A DNA stretch of 64,000 nt from Ignavibacteria bacterium (GTDB lineage Bacteria; Bacteroidota; Ignavibacteria; Kapaibacteriales; UBA2268), in assembly GCA_016844745.1 (NCBI GenBank), contig JAERMQ010000003.1, positions 90,496 to 154,495 of the forward strand, written 5' to 3'. Both the position numbers and the translations under genes were made by a program. Below, piece by piece: positions 49,201-57,022 of the stretch (positions are counted from its first letter, which is position 1; each line of letters opens with the position of its first letter). The notes beneath the pieces were generated by a model, which saw only the letters and a program-made list of their open reading frames with translations, did no database searches and was not told the DNA's origin.

Positions 49201-49339
49201 TGAAATTGAAAAGGGATGGATGCAGGCAGGCATACATACAGCTGTATTCGACTGCTCCCAACTTGAAAGTGGAGTATATATCTTCAAATTAAATACCGCA
49301 CATTCGCAATTAACAGGGAAGCTGATGAAAATAAAATAG
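43241..49339 (+). CDS. Giant T9SS cargo protein with BNR, PKD-like and Ig-like repeats
   Basis: The 2032-residue protein has a signal peptide (about 1-26). Residues 27-330 hold six or more Ycf48/BNR-type propeller repeats (GTILKTTDGGANW). Residues about 425-840 have five PKD-like domains of about 82 residues (PTPVISGNNSSC). About 838-1480 carries seven Ig-like repeats (YPVGGESWLAASTRTIRWQS), as in surface anchor proteins. Residues about 1490-1930 contain the module shared with the preceding gene, and the final 80 residues are a T9SS sorting domain (QPNPTSGKTSF ... GVYIFKLN). It is probably a long surface adhesin; several repeats may have arisen by internal duplication. Confidence 0.9.
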   Translation: MKKLRTIIFVVLCILAINPAIEELRAGWVGLNSGMSTVNFNGVYFFNAATGIVVGSGGTILKTTDGGANWSQRSSGVTSDLNSINFISSSVGYIMGNGGVGLRTNDAGETWTIISTMGTTNNLMSVHFADQSWGMAVGANGTIKYTYNGGLGWYSPNSISPTTNAQFNSAYFVNNQTGLSVGTGGVIYRTTDGGISWLKVDVLNTNTLLDINFWNTQEGVATGADGKILKTTDAGLTWNTSIISGTTDYLYGIHSLANSNIGYAVGSMGRILITTNRGATWNSQCSGYTELFKAVYFCDQNTGYVVGANGLIIKTTDGGAGCIYIGNVTGSYCPGAVITVPYTITGTFQSNNVFTVQLSNSSGNFSGTWFSNVGTVQSANGGSVMVTIPQSAAAGGNYRMRIVSSNPVVTGGDNGSDITINSVPTPSITGSTQVCTLGSSVFSSNPPGGTICIWTISGGTPSTATGNSVSITWGAAGTGSVSLLQTNSTSCSASITQNVVIAPFPAPAISGKSSVCANSNENYLSNSPQNTTNLWSVNGGVISGSSTDNNVSIIWGSSPSGTLSLVQTNTSTGCMNSISRVVTINPLPTPVISGNNSSCEFSTERYSTVGVAGVSNSWTVTGGTISGSRTGLDVSVIWGATGSGLVRLDQTIQSTGCKNSSDYQVMLNPLPTPNITGNNSVCSSTIEQYSINSQTNVTSTWTVIGGTITSSNIGGSVNVQWGAAGAGSVKADLLNNVTGCRNSSTIGIVVNFLPTPAITGSSLVNANHTVTYSTSTATNLMNSWSVPSGGTAASSSTGSDFQVTWGGIGTGTVRLAQTNSSGCIAISNLNVNIISLVLSQPIGGEHWQAGSSRTITWAATPGLQYLKIEFKTEGNNYSVINDRVPANLGSYVWTVPNTISQTCRIRISSVENPTIYTESPADFIISNIAITSPTDNCCQFVTCADYEIKWIYSNVTNIQVGYSSSTAGPWTPANPPSIAASQGSYTFTLPQTFGSNRLYLKVSDAQNPSVYSVVTVPVIQPILSVSVPAEGAWLRAGSVDTIKWISKFIDNVKVEYSSNGGSFIEIANLPAIKGSTTWTVPATIGNNYLIRISNGNSNCPVIAYSSTFTVTDKYITINTPNGGEKFEIGSVHQIKWESNGINQETLEFSTNGGSSFQPITSPYIQGSKTCNWTIPEQPGTSCLIKIKDSAVDQVKDVTDSLFTIVGISLLYPTDNNIKVLVGSTQTLTWVSADVDKVTLKFSTDGGINWSTIATNYNARAGALTWKVPYIPSNNCLIKIIDTKKSNLNDVSQFPFTITGLLLTYPVGGESWLAASTRTIRWQSTNINKIKIEYSTDNGNNWMTVISSVDASLGSYSWKVEKNPSAQCKVKITAIEDKSFTDQSASNFSIMGDGILVTSPNINENWTIGDTKTISWSSANVVNVKIEYTLDNWVTSSILLDVSAPSNGSYDFVVSETPTTELRVRLTDADNPDISDESDGNNKISGTNYCFPPPSTWNVVRTADNATLVIPSIVDPKSLGSRDFQECDYIGAFFANGGKLMCAGKVAWQLSSGMALSIWGDNPRTTAKDGFALNEKYQFKAWDGTLGEEYFVYADYFAGFTDNYLIDNYSVAKSIIAYEKQNISLRQGWSMISSYLAPYNQKIETIMAPVKNSLDYVKNDTGQVYIPDPQNFVNSIQNWDVRNGYQVNMFTENTLQFLGFYNTSVTYSRQLQANKWYIVSNRNKDSRPIATAFSSIYSNLVMIKNTDGDVFYQYVPSSSTSSTTISSTSFTVDQIGQLMAGEGYKLLVNALSTLQYVAEASTFTQPSPVIQPNLPRPFKYIPEFTHTGVNAVLILHSEDLSDGDEIGVLDMNDNVVGSGVFLSGRAIITVWGDDPSTDYLTEGPKENDPLTIRIWAKGTQKEYLCEIHSIINALTQMEVTKLRFISDGAWIASVKKGVVLGIDGFPEPKQSIISQPNPTSGKTSFRYELSSDGEIEISIYNLMGEKVAEIEKGWMQAGIHTAVFDCSQLESGVYIFKLNTAHSQLTGKLMKIK

Positions 49340-49405
49340 AATTATCTTGTTTAGATATAGATTGCAATTTTCGAACTGTATGATTATAAATTATTAGGAA
49401 GAATG

Positions 49406-49475
49406 GCATTCGTAAGCGAAGTGAAGAATCCAGTAGTAGCATTGGGACAGGATTCTTCACTTCGTTCAGAATGAC
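49406..49475. repeat. GTCATTC-family palindromic element
   Basis: GCATTCGTAAGCGAAGTGAA... (49406-49431) pairs with GGATTCTTCACTTCGTTCAG... (49450-49475) with a few mismatches, between convergent genes. A TAGAACCCACC end follows at about 49492. Confidence 0.88.
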
Positions 49476-49503
49476 AGCCAAAATTGAATTTATAGAACCC
49501 ACC

Positions 49504-50598
49504 TTAATAAATCGGCAATTTAATTGATATTGTCGTAAATTTATTTGTCTGGCTTGTAATTAAAAATTCTCCGGAATGTAGCTCAACTAATTTTTTGACT
49601 ATAAAGATTCCCAAACCTGCTCCCTGCTGCTCATGAATTTTCCTCTCGAATTGCATGTAAGCGCCGATATTATCAATATGGTCCTGTGTCATTCCCCTGC
49701 CGTAATCTGTAAAATCAATATGGAAGGTCATATCAACTTTTTTTGAGTTGATTTCAATCTTTGTGCCTGGTTCTGAAAATTTTACGCAATTATCTATGAT
49801 TTCCTCGACTAATTTGGCAAAATAGTCATTCGACATTTTAAGCGAAGCATCCTCCAGATTCAACATAAAATCATCCTTTCGAGCTGCTCTTTCGGAATAC
49901 ACGTTAACCGTATCTCTAAGCAAAAGTTCAGCGGAAAAGGTTTTCTTTTTAGTAAGATTATTAATATCAACCGGACTTGCCGATAGATTTTCGAGATTTG
50001 CATAGAAAAGATAATTCTCGAAAATCCTGTTCAGCCTTTTGCCTGAATCATAAATGTTATTCAACATTTCAAGGGCATCCTTGGGCTGGGTTGTATCGTA
50101 ATGCTTAATCAGGTAATCGGAGAATCCCAGAATTAAGCTTAAAGGTGTTCTTAGCTCATGAGGAAGGGAACGGCTAATGGTAGAGCGCAGGTCTTCGATT
50201 CTTTTTTTAAACTGATGTTCTGTAGCTGACTTCTTCTTTAACCGTGCTTCCACAGCAGCAATCAAATCCTGAATGTCGAATGGTTTTGTCAGATAATCAT
50301 CGGCGCCGAATTTCATTCCTTCCCGCACGTCGGTTCTTTCGGATTTTGCCGATAGAAACAGGAATGGGATAGAAGCAAATTCTGTTTCCTTCTGCAATTC
50401 TTTCAGCAAACCGAATCCATCCAATTCCGGCATCATAATATCGGAAATAATAAGGTCAGGTTTATGTTTTTTTGCCATATTTAAACCTACGGCTCCGTTG
50501 GGAGCATCATAAACCTGGTAATCATTGAATTCAAGAACTCTTTTAATATTTTTCCTGATGTCAACTTCGTCTTCTACAACCAAAATTGTTGATTTCAT
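49504..50598 (-). CDS. Response regulator-histidine kinase fusion
   Basis: The 364-residue protein starts with a CheY-like receiver (5-120): acidic pocket E9-D10, phosphoacceptor D53 (ISDIMMPELDG) and K105 (TKPF). A short linker leads to a histidine kinase core with H147 (LPHELRTPLSL) and ATPase motifs IIDNCVKFSEPGT, DYGRGM and GAGLGIFIVKK. A receiver preceding a kinase in one chain suggests that phosphorylation of D53 controls the kinase. It is the last gene of a four-gene minus-strand operon; the kinase upstream could phosphorylate it. No DNA-binding domain is present. Confidence 0.93.
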   Translation of the reverse strand: MKSTILVVEDEVDIRKNIKRVLEFNDYQVYDAPNGAVGLNMAKKHKPDLIISDIMMPELDGFGLLKELQKETEFASIPFLFLSAKSERTDVREGMKFGADDYLTKPFDIQDLIAAVEARLKKKSATEHQFKKRIEDLRSTISRSLPHELRTPLSLILGFSDYLIKHYDTTQPKDALEMLNNIYDSGKRLNRIFENYLFYANLENLSASPVDINNLTKKKTFSAELLLRDTVNVYSERAARKDDFMLNLEDASLKMSNDYFAKLVEEIIDNCVKFSEPGTKIEINSKKVDMTFHIDFTDYGRGMTQDHIDNIGAYMQFERKIHEQQGAGLGIFIVKKLVELHSGEFLITSQTNKFTTISIKLPIY

Positions 50599-50603
50599 CC
50601 TTT

Positions 50604-52376
50604 TTAATCCTTTTGAATTAATGATGGAATTGTTAATCGGAAAGTACTTCCTTCGTTAACTTTACTGGTAAAGTCCAATTTCCCTGATAACAGTTGTGCG
50701 CTATTTATAGCTACGGATAATCCTAATCCGGTTCCGGCTACAGAACCAACATTTTTACCCCTGTAAAATACGTCGAAAATTTTTTCATGGTCCAGCTCCG
50801 GGATTCCTATTCCATAATCTTTTACGCAAATAATAGCTTGTGAATCTTTGTATTTAATATCTATATCGACAGGCTTGCCATCGTTTGAGTATTTAATTGC
50901 ATTGATAAGCAGGTTTATAATTATGAGGCGAAGAACTTTGGAATCCGAATTGATATTTTCGCTCGCAGCATCTATGTTAATGTTAATAATTCTTTTATGA
51001 GCGGATGTAAGCTGAATTTCATTTATTATTGAAGTGCATAAATCTTTCAAGTTTATTTGAGTAATAACCAGTTTCGGTCTCTCGGTATCAGAACGTCCGA
51101 TAAATATGACATTCTCAATCAAATCCTGCATGTAATCGACTGTGTTTATTATTTTAAGCAGATATTCGACCTTTTCTTCCGATGTTAATTTATCCTGATA
51201 TTGCTCCATCATCTGAGCGGAACTTCGAATAACTGTCAATGGAGTCCTGAATTCATGGGAAACCATTGTAACGAAGTTGGTTTTAAATTCATTGAGTTCG
51301 ATTTCCTTTTCAAGCATCTTCCGGACTTCTTGTTCGGCTTTATTACGTTCAATAACTTCTAATTGCAGTTTTTCAACAATATTCTGCAAATCGACTGTTC
51401 TTTCCTGCACCTTTAATTCGAGTTGGGTATTAGCTTCTTTCAAAGCGATTTCAGCTTTTTTAATGTCGCTAATATCGTTAAAACTTTCAATTCTGTATCT
51501 TGAATTTCCTACACTGATGATAGTAATTGTTCGGAGGATTGGAATAATTTGACCATCGGACCTTTTTAATTCGGATTCAAAATTTTTCTTGAAGAAAATA
51601 TTGCTTTCAGAAGATGAATGATGGATTTCATTAAAATCAAGATAATTGTAATATCTGATACCGATTAAATAATCTTCCGGCTCACCGATTATTTCTGCTG
51701 ATAAAGGATTTGCCTTAACAATTTTATTTGATTCAGCATCTATTACAAGAATACCGGTTAAAACGGAATCGAATATTGCATCCATTTCCCGCTTGCTTTG
51801 GGCTAAACTCATCGTACGGGAAGCGACTTCCTGTTCCAAAAATTCCTTCGATTGGTTCAGGTTCTTGAATAATAATATATTTTCAATTGCACCGCCGTAA
51901 ATCGTGCCGAAAAGAGAGCAAATCTTTTGGAACATCAAGCCGAAGTTAAGCTGTGGAGTATCGAATAAAACAAGAACAATTCCGAACACTCCCCAGGATA
52001 TAATTAAAGGCACAATCATTGTATGGTAAGATTTAGTATCGCCTTGTTCGGAAGTATTCAGTACCACGGAACCGGATTGCATAGCAAAACCTAAAGCGCC
52101 CTGCTCGATTAATGTTGATAAATGCTGCTCGCTGATTTCCTTGAAATCTTCCGGGAAGCTGATTCTATGCTCGAATTCGAAAGATTCTTCATTTAATATA
52201 TAAAGAGAAGCAGAAACTGTATCGGAAGCCTGAAGGAATACCTCCAAGCCTTTATCGATGATGCTTTGCAGATTTTCGGCGGATTTATTCTGTGAAATAA
52301 ACTGTTCAATACCAATAAGGAAATTTTTCCATTCCTCCCTTATAACGTCCTTTTCGATATTGTTTGTTCCGAACAT
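50604..52376 (-). CDS. Cytoplasmic GAF-PAS histidine kinase
   Basis: The 590-residue protein has no membrane helix. It has a GAF-like domain (about 20-170), a coiled segment, a PAS domain (about 196-305, DSVLTGILVIDAESNKIVKANPLS), a second coil and a kinase core with H374 in VTMVSHEFRTPLTV, NAIKYSNDGK, DYGIGIP and GTGLGLSVA. The gene is 5 bp from the receiver-kinase fusion and 24 bp from the HDOD gene. The pair is likely a phosphorelay, with the receiver of the fusion as one target. The signal sensed is unknown. Confidence 0.93.
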   Translation of the reverse strand: MFGTNNIEKDVIREEWKNFLIGIEQFISQNKSAENLQSIIDKGLEVFLQASDTVSASLYILNEESFEFEHRISFPEDFKEISEQHLSTLIEQGALGFAMQSGSVVLNTSEQGDTKSYHTMIVPLIISWGVFGIVLVLFDTPQLNFGLMFQKICSLFGTIYGGAIENILLFKNLNQSKEFLEQEVASRTMSLAQSKREMDAIFDSVLTGILVIDAESNKIVKANPLSAEIIGEPEDYLIGIRYYNYLDFNEIHHSSSESNIFFKKNFESELKRSDGQIIPILRTITIISVGNSRYRIESFNDISDIKKAEIALKEANTQLELKVQERTVDLQNIVEKLQLEVIERNKAEQEVRKMLEKEIELNEFKTNFVTMVSHEFRTPLTVIRSSAQMMEQYQDKLTSEEKVEYLLKIINTVDYMQDLIENVIFIGRSDTERPKLVITQINLKDLCTSIINEIQLTSAHKRIININIDAASENINSDSKVLRLIIINLLINAIKYSNDGKPVDIDIKYKDSQAIICVKDYGIGIPELDHEKIFDVFYRGKNVGSVAGTGLGLSVAINSAQLLSGKLDFTSKVNEGSTFRLTIPSLIQKD

Positions 52377-52400
52377 CGTTATATTAAGTAAAAAGATGTT

Positions 52401-53249
52401 TTAATTGGTGGTAAGAATATTAGCGGATTCTTCGTAATCCCGAAAGAAAACTTTATAAGATTTCGTAAAAAAATTGTCCGGCAGATTGAGTAATTCCCAT
52501 ATAGCAGGATTTGGCTGCTGTATTTGAAGGTCGGCAACACTACCCATATCAATAATATGGGATATTATATTTGCAAGGTGAACGCAAGCAGTTATCGGGT
52601 CGTTTTTATCATCGCCGGTTCCACTGAAGTGGCTGCCGATAACACCACGAAGAACTTTCGGTAATTTCCATTTTTCCGCTAACATTTCGCCAATAGTGGT
52701 GTGGGTAATTCCGAATTTCTGAAATTCTGCTTCCCGAATAGAGATTTTCTTTTCTAAAGCAAGTGCTATTACTTTTGAATAGTCCTCATTGAAATATTTA
52801 TAAAAAAATAATTTTCCAATATCATGAAGTATACCGGCAACAAAATAATTTTCAATATGCTTGATACCGAGGGCTTTGCCTATTATCCTTGTAATTACAC
52901 CAACGGCAATCGAATGTTTCCATAAATCAATCGGATTAAGCGATTCGGTAGATTTGGAAGAAGCAAATAATTTCATAACCGATAATGCAACTACGAGATT
53001 CTTGACTTCGTCGAATCCGATGAAAAAAATTGCCTGGGATATTGTTGTTATTTTACCTTTAATACCGTAAACCGAAGAATTTGCTACCTTTAAAATCTTT
53101 ACGGCAGCCGATTGGTCCCGTGATATAATTGCAGCAGCATCGTTGACGGTGGAACGCGGATTTGCCATGACATCAGACAAAGCCATATATATGGTCGGTA
53201 ATGTTGGGAACTCATCTACCCGCTGAATTATGCTGTCGATGGAATACAT
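52401..53249 (-). CDS. HDOD domain signalling protein
   Basis: The 282-residue protein is a single HDOD domain: FPTLPTIYMALSDVMANPRS, ISRDQSAAVKILKVANSSVYG and IFFIGFDEVKNLVVAL (about residues 12-95), and ILHDIGKLFFYKYF near 147. HDOD proteins resemble HD phosphohydrolases but usually lack enzyme activity and act as signalling scaffolds. Its start codon directly follows the TAA of the upstream small gene. The association with two kinases suggests a common pathway. Confidence 0.9.
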   Translation of the reverse strand: MYSIDSIIQRVDEFPTLPTIYMALSDVMANPRSTVNDAAAIISRDQSAAVKILKVANSSVYGIKGKITTISQAIFFIGFDEVKNLVVALSVMKLFASSKSTESLNPIDLWKHSIAVGVITRIIGKALGIKHIENYFVAGILHDIGKLFFYKYFNEDYSKVIALALEKKISIREAEFQKFGITHTTIGEMLAEKWKLPKVLRGVIGSHFSGTGDDKNDPITACVHLANIISHIIDMGSVADLQIQQPNPAIWELLNLPDNFFTKSYKVFFRDYEESANILTTN

Positions 53250-53585
53250 TTACATTTCCCTCTTTTTACCGAAATGTTTTCTTGCATTGAAAATTATACC
53301 AAGCATATACAAATCGCTTTCTAAAAGATTCTTTGGTTTCCAGGAAATCCTTTTTGAAAATATTTCTTCTGCTATACCTTTCATTTCTTCGCTTATTTCG
53401 GTTTCTTCATCATTATCGTCGCCTTTTACCGAAACGGTGAAAATATTCCAGGTTTTTAATGTCTTGACATGCTTGGTTCCCAAGGTAATGCCGGCAGGCA
53501 ATAATGTCTGACCAAAATTATTTATCAGCGGTTCGGCGAGTACCATACCGTCTTGAATATCTTCGGTTGAAATTACTTTTGACAT
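53250..53585 (-). CDS. Small domain protein related to the N-terminal module of HD-GYP proteins
   Basis: The 111-residue protein begins VISTEDIQDGMVLAEPLINNFGQTLLPAGITLGTKHVKTLKTWNI, a beta-rich pattern that normally precedes HD-GYP phosphodiesterase domains (DUF3391-like). Here it stands alone, followed by an acidic and then basic helical tail. Its stop codon abuts the start of the HDOD gene (TAA-ATG), so the two may work as a split version of a domain-plus-HD protein. That pairing is inference. Confidence 0.7.
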   Translation of the reverse strand: MSKVISTEDIQDGMVLAEPLINNFGQTLLPAGITLGTKHVKTLKTWNIFTVSVKGDDNDEETEISEEMKGIAEEIFSKRISWKPKNLLESDLYMLGIIFNARKHFGKKREM

Positions 53586-53653
53586 ATATTTTCAAAAAAA
53601 TTCAAAATAAGAATATTCAATATAAAAAAATATTTTGAGATATATCAAACAAA

Positions 53654-54433
53654 TTAATAACCTAACTCTTCAATCGGTCTTAAAGACTTAATGTAATCGT
53701 AATTTGTTAAATCGTAATGAATAGGAGTTACCGAAACATAACCTGATTGAACTGCATGAATATCCGAATTTAATTCCGGGTCAACATCTATAAAATCTCC
53801 GGAAAACCAATAGTAATGTCTTCCGAGTGGGTCGGTTCGTTTTTCGTATTTATCATTCCAGACGCTATCGGAAAGGTGAGTAATTTTAATGCCCTTTATT
53901 TTTTCCTTTGTAAGAGCAGGAACATTAACATTAAGAAGTACCTCGCCCTTTGTTTTCATCTCAAGAAACCTTATGGCAATCATTAATGTAATATCTGCTG
54001 CAGTATGGCAATCAAAAGAATAATCATAAGAATCAATTGATACTGCAATTGAAGGAATCCCAAGAAGCATTCCTTCACATGCTGCAGCTACTGTACCCGA
54101 ATAAAGCACATTAACGGAGGTGTTCTGCCCATGATTGATGCCTGAAACAACCAAATCGGGTTTAGAATCCATCAGCGCAGAAATGGCAAGCTTTACACAA
54201 TCGGATGGTGTGCCGCTTATACCAAATCCAAATGCTTCCCCGTTCCGGTGAAATTGTGTTACCCTCAAAGGATTGTCAACGCTCATAGCATGACTCACTG
54301 CGCTTTGTTGTCTATCGGGGGCTGCCACAATGACATGACCGATTTTACTCATAGAACGCACTAAACTGTGGATTCCCGGAGAATCGATGCCATCGTCATT
54401 TGTAACCAATATATTGTAATCGGTTCTAACCAT
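53654..54433 (-). CDS. surE: 5'/3'-nucleotidase SurE
   Basis: The 259-residue protein begins ILVTNDDGIDSPGI, whose double Asp binds the catalytic metal, and contains SGTPSDCVKLA and VSGINHGQNTSVNVLYSGTVAAA, all typical of SurE. The enzyme removes phosphate from nucleoside monophosphates and helps stationary-phase survival in some bacteria. Length is normal. It is 18 bp downstream of rseP on the same strand, in a likely surE-rseP-dxr-rng transcription unit. Confidence 0.96.
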   Translation of the reverse strand: MVRTDYNILVTNDDGIDSPGIHSLVRSMSKIGHVIVAAPDRQQSAVSHAMSVDNPLRVTQFHRNGEAFGFGISGTPSDCVKLAISALMDSKPDLVVSGINHGQNTSVNVLYSGTVAAACEGMLLGIPSIAVSIDSYDYSFDCHTAADITLMIAIRFLEMKTKGEVLLNVNVPALTKEKIKGIKITHLSDSVWNDKYEKRTDPLGRHYYWFSGDFIDVDPELNSDIHAVQSGYVSVTPIHYDLTNYDYIKSLRPIEELGY

Positions 54434-54451
54434 ATTTAAAGCCTCATTGTA

Positions 54452-55822
54452 TTAAAATAGTTTAAATCTGGTAAAGTCGTTATAAATTATATATGCCATT
54501 AAAATTAGAAGTAAAACCATTCCGGCTTGCTGAATTGCTACCTTAACTTTTACCGGAAGTTCCCGCCTGATTATTGCTTCTATAAAAATGATTATTAAAT
54601 GTCCGCCATCCAAAGCTGGAAAAGGCAGGATATTTATTATTGCCAAAGATAATGAAAGCATAGCTAAAAAGTTAAGGAAATTTGCAACTCCGAGATTAGC
54701 ATTTTCACGTGCTAAATTAGCTATCATTACCGGACCGCCGAAGGATTGCCGGAATGTAATATTTCCTTTGAAAATCTGTCCAATCGTACTGAAAAACAAG
54801 TCAACTGATTTGATTGTCTGATGCCATCCTCCTACAAATGATTCGGCAATCGAAAATTCTTTTACGGCATAGGGCTTATGGTCGAAACTGATACCGATTT
54901 TCCCTTCCTGGTTTACTTTAATTTTTACCTTTATAGGTTTCCCGTTTCTTGTCAATTCCAATACTGTTTCTTTATCTTTGTTTTCCCTTAAGATATCTAT
55001 AAATTGATAATTCGAATAAATACTCTTTTCATTCAAGGCAATAATCGAATCACCTGCAATTATTCCGGCATGGGATGCAGGAAATCCGGGCATAACGGAA
55101 AAAATTCTTAACAAATCATTATTATGGGATAACCCGAAATATTCCCTGTCAGCGAGCGCTTTTATCACGGCTTTTCCATCGGCATAAAGTAATGTTGTTT
55201 GATTATTTCTAATAACTTCAATTGACTTACTTTTACCAATATCACTCAAAGCAAGCTTTTCGAGAAAATCCTGCCAATTTTCAACTTTTTTATGATTTAC
55301 TTTAAGAATTTTATCCCCGGGCTGAAAACCAATTTGACTTGCAAGAGATTTACCTTTAACATATCCGACCGTAGTGGTTGTTATTACGCTTTCACCTGAA
55401 GAAAAAATCAAAAAAGAAAATACAAAATATGCTAATAAAAGATTCATAATGACACCACCGCTAATGGTCAGAGTCTTTTCCCAGGTCTTTTTCGAACGGA
55501 ATTCATAAGGCTGAGGTTCGGAAGTTGCATAGTTTGCATCCATGCTTTCGTCTATCATTCCTGAAATTTTTACGTATCCGCCTATTGGGAATAGCGAAAG
55601 CCGGTAATCCGTACATCCTTCGCCGTCGAAGTCCTTTGGAAGTGCAGAGAAAGAAAAGCCTGTTTTTTTGTTAAATCCAAGTATCCGATTGCCCATTCCT
55701 ACAGAGAAAATATCCGTTCTCATTCCGGTTAGCCGTGCTGTTATAAAATGTCCGAATTCGTGTATCAATACAAGAAGACCAATTACAATTATCAAATAGA
55801 ATATGCTGCTGAAAATTTCCAT
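54452..55822 (-). CDS. rseP: RIP metalloprotease RseP (site-2 protease)
   Basis: Starting at ATG 55820-55822 the protein has 456 residues. HEFGH in the first helix (zinc ligands) and NILPFPALDGGHL in a later helix form the catalytic site; two PDZ-like domains are at about 190-330. RseP cuts membrane-bound anti-sigma factors and signal-peptide remnants. An in-frame ATG at 55897 would overlap dxr by 56 bp and add 25 residues with no family match, so I reject it. Dxr-rseP adjacency is common across bacteria. Confidence 0.95.
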   Translation of the reverse strand: MEIFSSIFYLIIVIGLLVLIHEFGHFITARLTGMRTDIFSVGMGNRILGFNKKTGFSFSALPKDFDGEGCTDYRLSLFPIGGYVKISGMIDESMDANYATSEPQPYEFRSKKTWEKTLTISGGVIMNLLLAYFVFSFLIFSSGESVITTTTVGYVKGKSLASQIGFQPGDKILKVNHKKVENWQDFLEKLALSDIGKSKSIEVIRNNQTTLLYADGKAVIKALADREYFGLSHNNDLLRIFSVMPGFPASHAGIIAGDSIIALNEKSIYSNYQFIDILRENKDKETVLELTRNGKPIKVKIKVNQEGKIGISFDHKPYAVKEFSIAESFVGGWHQTIKSVDLFFSTIGQIFKGNITFRQSFGGPVMIANLARENANLGVANFLNFLAMLSLSLAIINILPFPALDGGHLIIIFIEAIIRRELPVKVKVAIQQAGMVLLLILMAYIIYNDFTRFKLF

Positions 55823-55841
55823 AATGCTCAAAAAAAAGTTA

Positions 55842-57008
55842 TCAATTAACAGGTGATTTAATATAATTTTCACAAATTTTTCGGGTTGCCGAATCACATT
55901 CGATAATATCTTCGAGTGACGGTTCGGATTTATAAGGAGCTTTTGCCATTGAATCAGCTATAAGCTCAGGAATTTTAGTAAAGGAAATCCTTTCATTTAG
56001 GAATGCTTCCACAGCAATTTCATTTGCTGCATTTAGCGCTGATGTTGCAGTGCCGCCTGTTTTTAATGCTTCGTAAGCAAGTGAAAGGCATGGGAATCGT
56101 GATTGGTCGGGATGATAAAAGCTCAAATTAACTATCTGGGTTAAATCCAATTTTGGGAAACTGAGTTCGAACCTTCCGGGATAGCTTAGCGCATACGCGA
56201 TTGGCAGCCGCATATCAGGTGGTCCTAATTGAGCTTTGACCGAGCCGTCAATAAATTGAACCATCGAATGTACAATACTTTGAGGATGGATAAGGACATC
56301 TATTTTATCGGATGGATAATCGAATAACCAACAGGCTTCGATTATTTCAAAGCCTTTATTCATCATTGTTGCCGAATCGATTGTAACTTTATTCCCCATC
56401 GACCAGTTAGGATGGTCTAAGGCATCGGATACGGTTAAATTAACGAATTCTTCAATTGAAGTTTTTAGAAATGGTCCGCCGGAAGCTGTGAGTATGATTT
56501 TCTCGACAGATTTTCTTTCCTCGCCGATTAAACACTGCAAAACTGCATTATGTTCACTATCAACAGGAATAATTGTAGCTGAGTGCCTGCGCGCTTCATT
56601 GGTTATGATTGAACCGGCACTTACAAGAGTTTCTTTATTGGCTAATGCAATCGTTTTGCCTGCCCTGATTGCAGCAAGTGTTGGATTGACACCGGAAAAT
56701 CCGACGAGCGATGAAATAACAATATCACATTCCGGGTAAGATGCAGCCTCGCAAAGCCCTTCCTCACCGCAGAGGATTTTTCCTTTAAAGGATGACTTAT
56801 GCTTAAATTCGGTATATGCCTTTTCATCTTTTATTGCAACACCATAAGGGTTAAACTTTTCAATCTGCTGAGCGAGCAAATCAATATTTTTGTTTACCGT
56901 TAAAAAGCCGAGTGAGTAATTTCCGGATATACTTGAAATCACTTCGAGTGATTGCATACCTATCGAACCGCTCGAACCTAATATTGATATTGTCTTTTGT
57001 TCCGGCAT
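55842..57008 (-). CDS. dxr: 1-deoxy-D-xylulose 5-phosphate reductoisomerase
   Basis: The 388-residue protein begins ISILGSSGSIGMQSLEVI, the NADPH-binding loop, and contains ALANKETLVSAG, PVDSEHNAV (metal and substrate binding) and TASGGPF, all diagnostic. It makes methylerythritol 4-phosphate, the first committed step of the MEP isoprenoid pathway. Length is normal. It is 14 bp downstream of rng and 19 bp ahead of the rseP start. Confidence 0.97.
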   Translation of the reverse strand: MPEQKTISILGSSGSIGMQSLEVISSISGNYSLGFLTVNKNIDLLAQQIEKFNPYGVAIKDEKAYTEFKHKSSFKGKILCGEEGLCEAASYPECDIVISSLVGFSGVNPTLAAIRAGKTIALANKETLVSAGSIITNEARRHSATIIPVDSEHNAVLQCLIGEERKSVEKIILTASGGPFLKTSIEEFVNLTVSDALDHPNWSMGNKVTIDSATMMNKGFEIIEACWLFDYPSDKIDVLIHPQSIVHSMVQFIDGSVKAQLGPPDMRLPIAYALSYPGRFELSFPKLDLTQIVNLSFYHPDQSRFPCLSLAYEALKTGGTATSALNAANEIAVEAFLNERISFTKIPELIADSMAKAPYKSEPSLEDIIECDSATRKICENYIKSPVN

Positions 57009-57022
57009 CTATTTAGTGAATT

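Noticed and set aside
55823-55897. Longer N-terminus of RseP overlapping dxr
   Set aside because: The first helix with HEFGH begins right after the later ATG; the extension is unconserved and overlaps dxr by 56 bp.
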